From Lodderomyces elongisporus (taxonomy: Eukaryota; Ascomycota; Pichiomycetes; Serinales; Debaryomycetaceae), in the NCBI RefSeq assembly GCF_030384665.1, contig NC_083674.1, forward strand, positions 1,798,001 through 1,862,000: DNA of 64,000 nucleotides. Direction: 5' to 3'. The notes under the pieces are model-generated. The model was not told the DNA's origin. It saw only the letters and a list, made by a program, of their open reading frames with translations, and did not search any database. Shown here one piece after another: positions 1 to 9,296 of this stretch (its first letter is position 1; each line of letters starts with the position of its first letter). The translations under genes were made by a program, and so were the position numbers.

Positions 1-2256
1 TCGTTGCTTGGCACAACCTCCCATTTCTTCTTCAATTTTGTAATTTTTGATGGGGTGAGTCACACTCGAACCACCTGTTTACCTATCAGTATTGTATGCA
101 AATATCCATTTTTCCACCTTCAAGTCTAGACCAACATCAATGGTGAACAAAGAAAAAGAGAAAGAAGAAGAGAAAGAAGAAGAAGAAGAAATCCAAAAAA
201 AGAGAAGGCTGCCACTTTAAAGAGTAATCTGCAAAAGTATAAACGCAGGTGGTTGAGGTCTGAGGGGAAGAGGAGATGGGGAAGACTCGGCTTGTAAATT
301 TATGCTACCAATCGTTCTTTCTTTCTTATTTTTTCTATGTTGTTGTTGTTGTTGTTGTTGTTGCTCTATATTTTTTTTTTTGCTCACTGTGTGTGCACCG
401 GAAACGGTGTTGCATTGTTCATTGTCTGTTTTCATTTAAAAATTTCATTTGCTTTACAATCTGGTTTACAAGGTAGTTTTCTTGATAATTAATCCGAACA
501 ACGGTGTTTTTAGTTTTAAATTTCACTTTTCATATACTCAGACTTGCTTACGCGAAGTTACACTAACGTACACTAACGTACACTAACTTGCGGTAACTTG
601 CGGTAACTTGCGGTAACTGTTGAGGGATCTCAAGATAAGAGACCATCACGATTATTGTTTGTGCACACAAAATCGGATATACTGCATCTATGCCACTCTT
701 CGTCTAATTGCATCTCAGCTTTTTTAAGCGGCACCAATAGATGTGTCTACATATAAATAGAATTTGATAATAATAAATATAATAATAATATTATTATTAT
801 TATTAGCAATTGTATCCACAATAATGTCTTTGTTTCAAATGAGACTTAGCAAAATCGAACAGAGCATAACCAACATAGACGACGGAACTTTACAGACCGT
901 GAGAAGCTTAATAAATAACTTTAAAGCGATGAGTAACAGTAAGCTTAGACGATGCAACCGGACTGCTTGAAGCGATGAGTAGTTGGTTTTGTCATTTGGA
1001 GGACATTGTTTTTTTTCTTCTTCTTTTCTTTTCTTTTCTATTCTTTATTTTATTTAATTTTGTTTTATAATTATTATTTTTTATATTTTTACATTGTTTG
1101 TAACGACATCCAATATGAGGAAGGGGCTAACAAATGGATAATCATGTAACCGTTGGGGGAGGGGGAGGGGGAAAGAGGGAAAAGGAGGTGGTAAGGCATA
1201 ATGATTTATGAAACTCAAACAGAATTTGTCTTTTATCTGCTTTGCTTTTACCTTGCGCTCACAACCCATTAACCTATTAGCCCATATCCTAAAGCTTAAA
1301 GGCCAATGCCCATAACCAGTATAAACTAGTGCACCCAAAATTCTCTGTTTCATATATTAATTTGAGACACTACCTTCCAGTACATCTAGAGTCTTGCAAA
1401 CATCGTGTAAGCTTAAAAAAGAATAGGAGAGGGGGGCGGTTAGATAAATAAGGTTGGTAATAAACTGTAAAGAAACTAAACAATACTTACAATTGAATTG
1501 ACAATTAAATGAAGAGTAATTTTTTCTTTTTGTTGATTTATTAAGAATAAGCCTAGCTCCATCACCGCGGGTATTTCACTACAAATATATATACATATAT
1601 TTGTGTGTGTATAATATTCTAATCTTAACTGTAAGAATAATACCTCAAAGCCACATTGTAAAACACACTTTAAGAAATACAATAAGAAGAAAAAAAAAAT
1701 ATTAAAAAAATTAAAAGAATTAAAAGAAAAAGAACAAGAAAATCATGTATTTTGAATGTCACACCCATACTCTTATTTATATATATATATATATATATAT
1801 ATCCAAATGTATCACATCGTTGATCATCTCTACTCCGTCACTGTCTTATCTTCTATAGAATCTTCTATAGTCTCTACTCCTTACTTCTTGATTTGAAAAA
1901 AAACAAAATAGTTACTAGATTAAAAGGACATATAACACAGTCACTATATGCATACCCCAGACTGTTAGCTTGATAAACTATCCTACAATACATATATACA
2001 CACATATATATATATACACCGACCATCTTCAACGGTTAAACCAAAAAAACAGAAAAGAAGAATAAAGAAGCAAAGAGAGATATAAAACACATCCAATATA
2101 CATATATAAAGGAAAACACACAAGCCATCCCATTCCTTTCTTCAAGTGTTTTGTTTTGTACCCCCCCGCCCCGCCCCTTTAGTCCTTGTTTCTTCACAAA
2201 TCATCAGCACCTTATCTTGTCCTAATATATATATATATATACATATATATTAAAGG
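1..2256. other. Intergenic region upstream of the amino-acid permease
   Basis: No convincing gene is seen. The stretch holds polypurine runs (about 155-200), a TTG triplet run near 340-362, a decamer repeat array (561-620), a G-rich tract (about 1154-1180) and long AT dinucleotide runs near 1780-1802 and 2228-2250. An open frame near 764-970 begins with a run of isoleucine/leucine codons derived from an AT-rich repeat and lacks an ATG at its start, so I do not call it. The last several hundred bases presumably contain the permease promoter and 5' leader. Confidence 0.7.
561..620. repeat. Decamer tandem array with TAAC core
   Basis: Six consecutive 10-bp units run without a gap: two copies of cactaacgta, one hybrid cactaacttg, two copies of cggtaacttg and a final cggtaactgt. 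Every unit has TAAC at the same position. The hybrid unit in the middle suggests that two related decamers were amplified by slippage or unequal exchange. The period is close to one turn of the DNA helix, so any protein bound to the TAAC cores would lie on one face. No gene overlaps it; the nearest is the permease 1.6 kb downstream. Confidence 0.9.
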
Positions 2257-4425
2257 ATGGAGCAAAAAAATGCACACTACATGTCTACTATTAGTTCGGT
2301 TTCATCACAACGACTAAATAGTGCCACATCGGCGAATGGCAGCTACCCCTCCTCGATCCACGGCTCAGAATATGCTTTATCTTCTTGCTCTTCGTCCACC
2401 TCCACCTCTTCCTCTTTAGCCTCTTCAGTTGTTTCCACGAGACACAGATTCAACCCAACATTTGCATTCCATAATTTCATCGAGTCTTTTAAACCATTCG
2501 ACTATTCATCACTACCCCCGGTATACTTGGACCATTTTCAACTAAACTCACAACAAACAAAAGAGTTTGGTGAAGAGCTCAATACACAACATGGGAACCC
2601 AGCAGGTACCCAAGTAAAGAATCAAATTGGATCTAGTACCAGTCCCAATTTAAATTCACTTGTACTGCCGAGAAGAAGTCAACTAGATGGCAGCAATGAA
2701 GCAGCACTACACCCAGCACATCCCAACTTTGACTATTCCCAATTCACACAACTCGAACGAGATGCCATTATCACGGCAATGAGCCCCTTGAGCAAAAAGT
2801 TGCGTGCACGACACTTGACGTGGATCTCGCTTGGGGCAAGTATTGGTACTGGATTATTCATTACCCTGGGTGTGTCCTTACACCATGCAGGACCATTGGG
2901 TCTTTTATTGGTATGGATGTTTATAGGAAGCTTGGTCTTTGCCACAATGTCGAGTTTGTCTGAATTGGCCACTGCATTCCCTGTGAGTGGTGCATTTGTT
3001 ACTTTTCCAACCCTCTTTATCGATAAATCGCTTGGTTTTGCCATTGCTTGGAACTATGCCTTGCAGTGGTTGATCACAATGCCGCTAGAGTTGGTTGCTG
3101 CTTCAATGTGTATTCAGTATTGGCGACCAGACTTGAATCCTGCGATATTTGTTACTGTTTTTTACGTTGTTATTGTATTTATCAACTTGTTTGGTATCAA
3201 GGGGTATGGTGAGATTGAGAGTGTGATGAGTTTGATCAAGGTGATTGCTGTTATTGGGTTTAATATCCTTGCAGTGATTATTGTTGCTGGTGGTGTTCCA
3301 GGACAGCCATATATAGGAGGTGCCAACTGGCATCAGCCACAAGGTGGTCTTTTCAATTCTCATTCTCCATTTAAGCAAATGTGTTATATAATATCCAATG
3401 TTTCGTTTGCATTTGCTGGATTGGAGTTATTTGCGTTGGGTGCGGTTGAATCGGCAACACCAAAGATTTCGATAAACAAGTCGAGAAAGTGGATCTTGTA
3501 TCAAATTGTTATATTTTACCTTGTGTCAATAGTTATGATTGGGTGTCTTGTGTCGTACAAGAATCCACAATTGGATCCAGCAACCTCACGGGATGGTGGT
3601 TTGGGTATTGATGTTAATACTTCTCCATTTGTTATTGCCATTAGACTTGCCAATATCCATGCTGGGCCTTCTATTATGAATGCTGCAACCATTATTACAG
3701 TTGTATCTGTGGGTAATGCCTCTGTGTATGCCTCGACTCGTGTGCTTTGTGCTGTTGGTGCTTTAAGACAAGGTCCCAAGTTTCTTCGGTATATTGATAG
3801 AAAGGGTCGTCCAATGGGTTGTCTTGTTGTTCAGTTTCTATTTGGTCTTTTGGGGTATTTGGTGTGTGTGCCTGGACGCACAACAACGGCGCAGATATTT
3901 GCATGGTTGTTGAGTTTGAGTGGGTTGAGTGCTTTATTTACCTATTTGTCTATCAATCTATCGCATTTGAGGTTTCGCCAGGCATTGTATCATCAGGCAA
4001 GATCACCTAAACTGGAGTTGTTGTATACTTCGCCCGTGTGGTGCTCGTGGTATGCCATTGTAACCACATTGATTGCGCTAGTTTTGCAGTTTTGGGCTGC
4101 ATTGTGGCCTCCAGGTAGTGGTACCGGTGGTGGTGGTACCGGTGGTGGTGGTACCGGTGGTGGTGGTGGTGCTGATGTAAAGTCCTTTTTCCAAGTGTAT
4201 CTTAGTTTACCAGTGTTTCTCCTTTCTTATGTGGCACACAAGGTGTACGACTATTATTGGAATGGAGTGCCCTTGTTCAAGTTGTGGCTCGCTGTGGATG
4301 AGATTGATGTTGATTCTGGCAGGAGGCAGGTTGACTTGGAGGTGGTGAAGCAGGAGATTGCCGAAAGGGCCAATATGCTTGAAACAAAACCCTGGTGGTT
4401 TAGATTATACCACTTCTTTTGCTGA
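2257..4425 (+). CDS. Amino-acid permease (yeast AAT/APC family) with long N-terminal tail
   Basis: A 722-residue plasma-membrane amino-acid:proton symporter of the fungal AAT family. About 185 hydrophilic residues, rich in Ser, precede the first membrane helix, which carries the family signature RHLTWISLGASIGTGLF at about residues 184-200. Roughly twelve hydrophobic segments follow. The carboxyl end has the usual DSGRR motif followed by an acidic/aromatic tail ending in FFC, resembling the palmitoylated FWC tail of GAP1-type permeases. The N-terminal tail is longer than in most transporters (GAP1 has about 90 residues) and approaches the length in the sensor SSY1, but the core lacks the large SSY1-type loops, so I favour a transporter. 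A Gly-rich repeat (4123-4167) lies in the loop before the last helix. The ATG at 2257 is preceded by an AT-rich leader. Substrate range cannot be read from the sequence. Confidence 0.9.
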   Translation: MEQKNAHYMSTISSVSSQRLNSATSANGSYPSSIHGSEYALSSCSSSTSTSSSLASSVVSTRHRFNPTFAFHNFIESFKPFDYSSLPPVYLDHFQLNSQQTKEFGEELNTQHGNPAGTQVKNQIGSSTSPNLNSLVLPRRSQLDGSNEAALHPAHPNFDYSQFTQLERDAIITAMSPLSKKLRARHLTWISLGASIGTGLFITLGVSLHHAGPLGLLLVWMFIGSLVFATMSSLSELATAFPVSGAFVTFPTLFIDKSLGFAIAWNYALQWLITMPLELVAASMCIQYWRPDLNPAIFVTVFYVVIVFINLFGIKGYGEIESVMSLIKVIAVIGFNILAVIIVAGGVPGQPYIGGANWHQPQGGLFNSHSPFKQMCYIISNVSFAFAGLELFALGAVESATPKISINKSRKWILYQIVIFYLVSIVMIGCLVSYKNPQLDPATSRDGGLGIDVNTSPFVIAIRLANIHAGPSIMNAATIITVVSVGNASVYASTRVLCAVGALRQGPKFLRYIDRKGRPMGCLVVQFLFGLLGYLVCVPGRTTTAQIFAWLLSLSGLSALFTYLSINLSHLRFRQALYHQARSPKLELLYTSPVWCSWYAIVTTLIALVLQFWAALWPPGSGTGGGGTGGGGTGGGGGADVKSFFQVYLSLPVFLLSYVAHKVYDYYWNGVPLFKLWLAVDEIDVDSGRRQVDLEVVKQEIAERANMLETKPWWFRLYHFFC
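4123..4167 (+). repeat. In-frame 15-bp minisatellite (TGGGG units) in the permease
   Basis: Three tandem copies of accggtggtggtggt encode Thr-Gly-Gly-Gly-Gly starting at residue 623, just before the final membrane helix. With N and C termini in the cytosol and twelve helices, this loop would face outside. Copy number is expected to vary between strains. Confidence 0.85.
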
Positions 4426-5778
4426 GAAAAGAAGAAGAAGAAGAAGAAAAAGAGAAAAAGAGAAAAGAAGAAGAAGAAGAAGAAAAAGAGGAAAAGAAGA
4501 AAATAAAGGATAATTTTTGTAATTGTTTTACTAAAATTTGGTATATAATTTGTACCTCATGTTGACTTGATGATTATTATTTATATATTTATTGGATTTA
4601 GATGTACAATCATGCAATAGTGATGTAGTTTCCCCCCTCCCACCCCCCCCCCCCCCCAAAAAAAAAAAAAAAAAAAATAAAAAATTAGTCAAGTGTTCTA
4701 TATATGTGTTGCAAAACAGAAAGTTGGAGTGAATGAGAAAGGGGAAGTGGGCAGATTTGGTTGCAAAACTTTTTTTTTGTTTTTTTTTTCATCTTTCTCA
4801 GGATGCGATCTTCTTCTTCTTTCCTATCTCTCTCTTCTTTATTTATAGATGCATAAATAAAATAAAATAAAATAAAATAGAATAGAATAAAATAAAAATA
4901 GTCTTTTTTCCTTATATATATATTATATATTAAGCAATCCTGATATATAGTATGGGCTAACTAACGATACCCATACTACAAATAGTGACTGATCAAGTGA
5001 CTGTGTTGCCAAAAGTAAGAAAAGAAAAAGAAACAGTAATAAATATAGATGTTTCTTTTACTATTCTGTTTTACAGATCACAGCGAGATACACATGTACT
5101 GTATATATATATATATGTATATAGTATCTGTTTCGCTACTTGATATTTGCAACACAATTGTTTGTAGAAGTAGGAGAAAAATGAGAGAAAGTGGGAAGAT
5201 GAGGAGATATTTATAATTTTTATTTTAATTGGTTGAAGTATTTTAATTTTACTTTTACTGCTGGCTCCCTATCTACCAAATGTATATACATACATATTAT
5301 ATTATATATATTTATATATATGTGTATTATATTATATATTGGTTCTCCACTTGTCGTTGGTGAAATCTGGGGTAAGGAGATGTTAAGTAGGAAAGTGAGG
5401 GGGTGAGGGAGTGAGAAAGCGGGGGAACAAAAAGGAGAAAAGCTCATATTGAAGAATCAGACATTTTTATAATTGACTCTGATTTTTTCTTTTACTTGAC
5501 TTTCATTCACATTCTAAAATATTTTACACCTCCTGTATTTGTTTGTTTTTAACTATGCTAAGCTATAAGTGTGTTGCCTAATATTGCTTACTGCTTCTCT
5601 TTGAGTAAACTTACAAACAAGAGCAAAGAATTAAAAAAAAAAAAAGAAATTAAAAAGTTACCGTTTGCCCGTAATGAGGGGAAGTTTGTTGAAGTGGGAA
5701 AAGGACAAAAAAAAAGGTGAATAAAAGAAAAAGAAATTTCAAGACAAACAAATGAATATGAATATATTGAATCCTTAG
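4426..5778. other. Intergenic region between permease and retrotransposon
   Basis: The 3' flank of the permease begins with GAA-rich purine repeats (4426-4505), then a C-run followed by an A-run near 4640-4678, AATAA/AAAAT runs near 4860-4900, and AT dinucleotide patches near 5100-5120 and 5300-5340. I see no tRNA gene here, which matters because Ty3-type elements often insert next to tRNA genes. No coding region is supported. Confidence 0.7.
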
Positions 5779-5783
5779 AGAAC
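5779..5783. repeat. Target-site duplication, left copy (AGAAC)
   Basis: The five bases immediately before the left LTR are agaac, identical to the five bases after the right LTR (14438-14442). Five base pairs is the duplication length typical of Ty3/gypsy integrases. Confidence 0.95.
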
Positions 5784-5892
5784 TGTCACAGTGCGACACA
5801 CATTGGACGCTCTGTGCCCTCGTTTCCGCTAAGTGAATATTTGGAGAATATTGCACGACATAGGAAACTTGAAACTTCAAACAAGATGAGTT

Positions 5893-5900
5893 TATATAAA
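5893..5900 (+). promoter_or_regulatory. Putative TATA box of the LTR promoter
   Basis: TATATAAA lies 109 bp inside the left LTR, a sensible place for a U3 promoter that would start the genomic RNA some tens of bases downstream in R. The same motif recurs in the right LTR at 14093-14100. No mapped start is available. Confidence 0.5.
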
Positions 5901-6159
5901 TAGGAACGAGAAGTGGTAAAATTAACTTATCACTATTATATAGAAATATCGGTAAAATATAGATTTTATACGGTCAACTACATTGAACACAAATCACTAG
6001 GTGAACGTGCAGAGTGTATACTCTCACGATTCTCCTTACTAGTGACTTTGTATGAGACAATTTACTCTCTTAACTTATGAGCATTGAGACCTTTATAGGT
6101 GCGATCATTGACAATTACACTTAGTTGGAATATAGCCTATCAAGTCACGAACTCAAACC

Positions 6160-6182
6160 GCTGGTATCGGTGAGCTACCAGC
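6160..6182 (+). other. LTR hairpin with flanking direct repeat
   Basis: gctggta (6160-6166) and taccagc (6176-6182) are perfect inverted repeats around a 9-base loop. The 9-mer ctcaaaccg occurs at 6152-6160 and again at 6182-6190, overlapping each outer edge. The structure sits about 50 bp from the LTR end, probably in R or U5, and is repeated in the right LTR at +8200. A role in 3'-end formation, strand transfer or RNA packaging is only an inference. Confidence 0.6.
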
Positions 6183-6240
6183 TCAAACCGATGCTCAGCA
6201 GTCGTACACTTGTTACTTGTGACAGTGCTATGCGACAGAA

Positions 6241-6257
6241 TGGCGACCAGAGTGAGG
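6241..6257 (+). other. Primer binding site (minus-strand priming)
   Basis: Three bases after the left LTR comes tggcgaccagagtgagg. Its complement ends in GTCGCCA, the form of a mature tRNA 3' end with discriminator G and added CCA. The preceding CTCAC matches the T-stem of yeast tRNA-Asn as I recall it, so tRNA-Asn is the best candidate. Serine tRNAs also end GTCGCCA but differ in the T-stem. It does not match initiator tRNA-Met, the primer used by Ty3 itself. The tRNA identity is an inference. Confidence 0.7.
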
Positions 6258-7535
6258 ACCTCAAATCCTTGCAAATCATGTTGTTTGAATGATTTGATAT
6301 GGTTACCTAATATTTCAAGTAATTGATACATTGGTTGAGGCTACTGTTAAGCAGTATTGTCGACCAGGATATTGAATGATCATGACATTTCAATACCTTG
6401 GCATTTCAACATTTGGTCAATATCATTTATGAGAAGGACCTGTGGAAGAGTAAATCTCCTATCCACGAATTAATAGCTTCACTATTGTGAACTACAGTTT
6501 AAAGGAGGAGCTACTCCTCATTGGAGAACTATGCGAGTTTAGTCCAATGGAACATAATGCATCGTAGTCATCGGGACGTATCCGAGACTACACCAGAAAA
6601 TATCAAATAGCGTATACTGTCAACACTTTATGATGGAATATTCACCCATCAGTTGACAAAGGGCGAAGGTTGTAGACGTTAGACAGAGTGCAACTATAGA
6701 CCGAATAGAGTCGTGTCTGCTGACTTGGCTATAGTTTGAAGGCTGTACGTGTGATAGGCATGGCGTTGAAACGAGTACCGAAGATTGCACGGGTATAGGT
6801 GGCTACCCTCAATTGGTGCAAAGATCGAGGAAAGTATTTTTAGGATAATGACCACATCCCTAATTTGGGTTTATATCATTTTTTTAAAAAAGACTTATTA
6901 CATTCTAGAAGGTAAATAAGCACCGTTAAAGCAGCGTTTAAGAAATCATCATTACTGTCTACGGACTCATCTGAGTATGATGGTAGCAGACTAAACAAAC
7001 TACACGGGTTATCGGTGAGGTAGAATTACACCAGATAAAAACGGCGGAGATGGTAACTACCGAGGGAAAGACTAAATTGCATCTCGCAAGAAAGACTATA
7101 TAGCATCTTGAGAGAAAGACAGAATTGCATCCCGAAAGAAGCAACCAATTATTATTATGAAACTACAGTGTTTCAATAGGTCGTTCAATCATCACTTTAT
7201 TAGAGATACTGACTTAGCGCCTGCTATATAGGAGGAGTCAAATCCGAGGCACTCATTTATTGTCGACAAAATTTTTAAGATGAGGCCAGGATACACGACT
7301 ATGCGCTGGTGAAAAATTTTCACCCTACTCAACAAAAATTGTTGTCCACGACCTCTTACTCGCGTGACGAGAACTATAAGTATTCCCGAGATTGATTGAA
7401 CGAAACCCTTGATAATTTGGAACAAAGGGTTTATCTACCATAAAAACATATCACCAAAAAGTTTAACACCAAGTATATCACATATTACATTCAAGCAAAA
7501 TATTATTCCAAAAACTTGAAAAACTTCTACTACAA
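6258..7535 (+). other. Long 5' leader of the retrotransposon
   Basis: About 1.28 kb between the primer site and gag ATG, with no ORF of note on the sense strand. It contains a triple 24-bp repeat at 7067-7138. Ty3 itself has a very short leader, so this length is unusual. It could hold packaging/dimerisation signals or an internal translation element; nothing in the sequence settles which. Confidence 0.7.
7067..7138 (+). repeat. Three tandem 24-bp imperfect repeats in the leader
   Basis: Three abutting 24-base units at 7067-7090, 7091-7114 and 7115-7138 share the frame AAAGAC....AT.GCATC.....AG. All begin AAAGAC and contain (T/A)GCATC at the same offset. Divergence between the units shows the repeat is old compared with this insertion, which has identical LTRs, so it is probably maintained by selection or fixed in the family. 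Confidence 0.85.
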
Positions 7536-9296
7536 ATGTCATCTTCAACAAAAGATTCTAAGACCTCTAATCCTACTCCAAGGAGTATCAACCCTGGTCC
7601 AAGTAAACCAGACCTTGCTGGTGTCGACTCATCTTCAATTTCCGGGCAGTCTATTTCTACCTCGGGAAGAGCCGATATGAGCGAAGGTGAAGATGAATCT
7701 CCTGGTTTGAAAAGGACAGAAGCTCCTCAAATAAATCAGGTTGAGATTAACGAGATCTTAGACTTGAAATCTGAGATGATGATGATGCAAGAGCAGATGA
7801 AACAAATGACTGCTATGTTTAAAGCCGCTATGATTCAAACAGTCCCGCAACTTAGCACTCCTGTACCAGCTAGGAACGATGAGGCTAACAAGGCCCAGAT
7901 TTCGGATGATAACAACAGCATAACCCTGCCAACTGACGTGCAAATGAAAGTTCATCCGGAAGAACACACATTTTCACCAGGACGTAACTTCCCTATCTCG
8001 AGGCCACACTCACTCGCTTCACCCTTGACTCACCAATCCCGTCAAAGTGGTACTCCTAGTGCTTATGGATCTGATAGATCTGTTGCATCTTACGATGGTA
8101 TCCTTTACCATGGAGAAGTAGTCCATAGCGGATTCTGGGTTGAAGGCCATGAAGAAGCTTGTCAAATCATAAACGAGGCAAGACAGAGGTACCCTCATGG
8201 GGAAGACGTCAGGGTAATTCCATACATTCGAGTCCCAGACATAGCTGTCGAAAAGGCATTCATGGCGTACTACGACAAACTCCTTGCCAAACAAGGGAGA
8301 ACTCAAAATGACAATATGGCACTCGGTCAGTATGACATTGCAAAACGTGTCCCTTTGAAGTTCTCCGATGAGGAAGGTTTCATGTTCTGGTTAAAGTCGG
8401 TTTTGTGGCACAAACACACCTACGGTGTTCCTGATAAGCTCATCATTAATGAGTTAAGGAACGGAGCTAATTTGACGAAGTCAGAGTCGTTGAAGGACAT
8501 GATTGAGATGTCATGTAAGAGTGAGGGCCCCTTTGAACAACCGGTGGTTGATTACTTACCTATCTTGGGCAATGGGGGCACTCCTCCAGAAACGAACCAA
8601 GTTACTGATGTTATGACTGCTATCCATGATGCTTTGAAAAAGAAACATAATCCTAGAGTGAAAATGACCATTATTGGTATTGCTGTCAAAAAGTATTTGA
8701 GGATCACCAATACATCTCACCTAGCACAGGAAACATGGATCTCAATCTTTAAGACCCTTTTCGAAAGGATGGGTAGTGTCATGGATCAAATAATCATGTA
8801 TATGACCCCGGAAGTTAAAATCGAAAAGCCGGGAAGGACTGGACCAATAGTCACGTTTGAAGATGCGTCGATCATAAAGATTGGCCTTGGACTCCTCAAG
8901 AATAAACCTAACGATAAAATCATTCAAGGTGTCAAATCATACGATTTGACATTTGAGAGGATCTGGGATGCTGTTAATGCAACATTTCAAACGAGGATGC
9001 ATCTTATCTCAGATGACGAAGAAAAAGATGCCGGTACTACACTGGTGTCTAAAGGTGACAAATCACAAAAGACTACTAAATGTAATTTTTGTGGAAAGTA
9101 CAGACACACTGTTGATAGTTGCCACTTATTGGTGACTGCTTTGGATGAAAAGTTGGTAAAGAAAGTCGATGGGAAGTATTACTTAGCAAACGGTGAACCG
9201 TTGGTCATGGATTTCTATAAGTGTCCCCTTTTAAAACACCTGAGCTTGAAATCTCTAAGTTCTAATGCGAGGCATCGCACGCCCCCAACAAAGTAA
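7536..9296 (+). CDS. gag: Gag polyprotein (capsid plus nucleocapsid)
   Basis: A 586-residue Gag. Residues 1-170 are polar, rich in Ser/Pro, with a short helical segment near 73-105. Residues about 170-490 are the likely capsid region, mixed helical with aromatic residues. A CCHC zinc knuckle of pattern C-X2-C-X4-H-X4-C starts at C516 and ends at C529, near the carboxyl end, as in retroviral nucleocapsids. Gag is twice the length of Ty3 Gag (about 290). The ATG at 7536 is the first long-frame start after the leader. The last 38 nt overlap the pol open frame, and a +1 shift in this overlap would produce Gag-Pol. Its job is assembly of the virus-like particle and RNA packaging in the cytoplasm. 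Confidence 0.92.
   Translation: MSSSTKDSKTSNPTPRSINPGPSKPDLAGVDSSSISGQSISTSGRADMSEGEDESPGLKRTEAPQINQVEINEILDLKSEMMMMQEQMKQMTAMFKAAMIQTVPQLSTPVPARNDEANKAQISDDNNSITLPTDVQMKVHPEEHTFSPGRNFPISRPHSLASPLTHQSRQSGTPSAYGSDRSVASYDGILYHGEVVHSGFWVEGHEEACQIINEARQRYPHGEDVRVIPYIRVPDIAVEKAFMAYYDKLLAKQGRTQNDNMALGQYDIAKRVPLKFSDEEGFMFWLKSVLWHKHTYGVPDKLIINELRNGANLTKSESLKDMIEMSCKSEGPFEQPVVDYLPILGNGGTPPETNQVTDVMTAIHDALKKKHNPRVKMTIIGIAVKKYLRITNTSHLAQETWISIFKTLFERMGSVMDQIIMYMTPEVKIEKPGRTGPIVTFEDASIIKIGLGLLKNKPNDKIIQGVKSYDLTFERIWDAVNATFQTRMHLISDDEEKDAGTTLVSKGDKSQKTTKCNFCGKYRHTVDSCHLLVTALDEKLVKKVDGKYYLANGEPLVMDFYKCPLLKHLSLKSLSSNARHRTPPTK

Larger units (their letters stand above)
5784..6237 (+). repeat. Left long terminal repeat
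   Basis: 454 bp, beginning TGTCACA and ending TGCGACA, a nearly perfect short terminal inverted repeat with the canonical TG...CA ends. It is identical by eye to 13984-14437. It includes a TATA-like motif at 5893-5900 and a 7-bp-stem hairpin at 6160-6182 flanked by a 9-bp direct repeat. Confidence 0.97.

Noticed and set aside
61..90. Reverse-strand B-box-like ggttcgagtg
   Set aside because: No T-stem pairing or acceptor stem around it.
764..970. Open frame on the + strand reading Ile/Leu-rich then polar
   Set aside because: Starts at TTG; its hydrophobic start is an AT triplet repeat, and no family is recognised.
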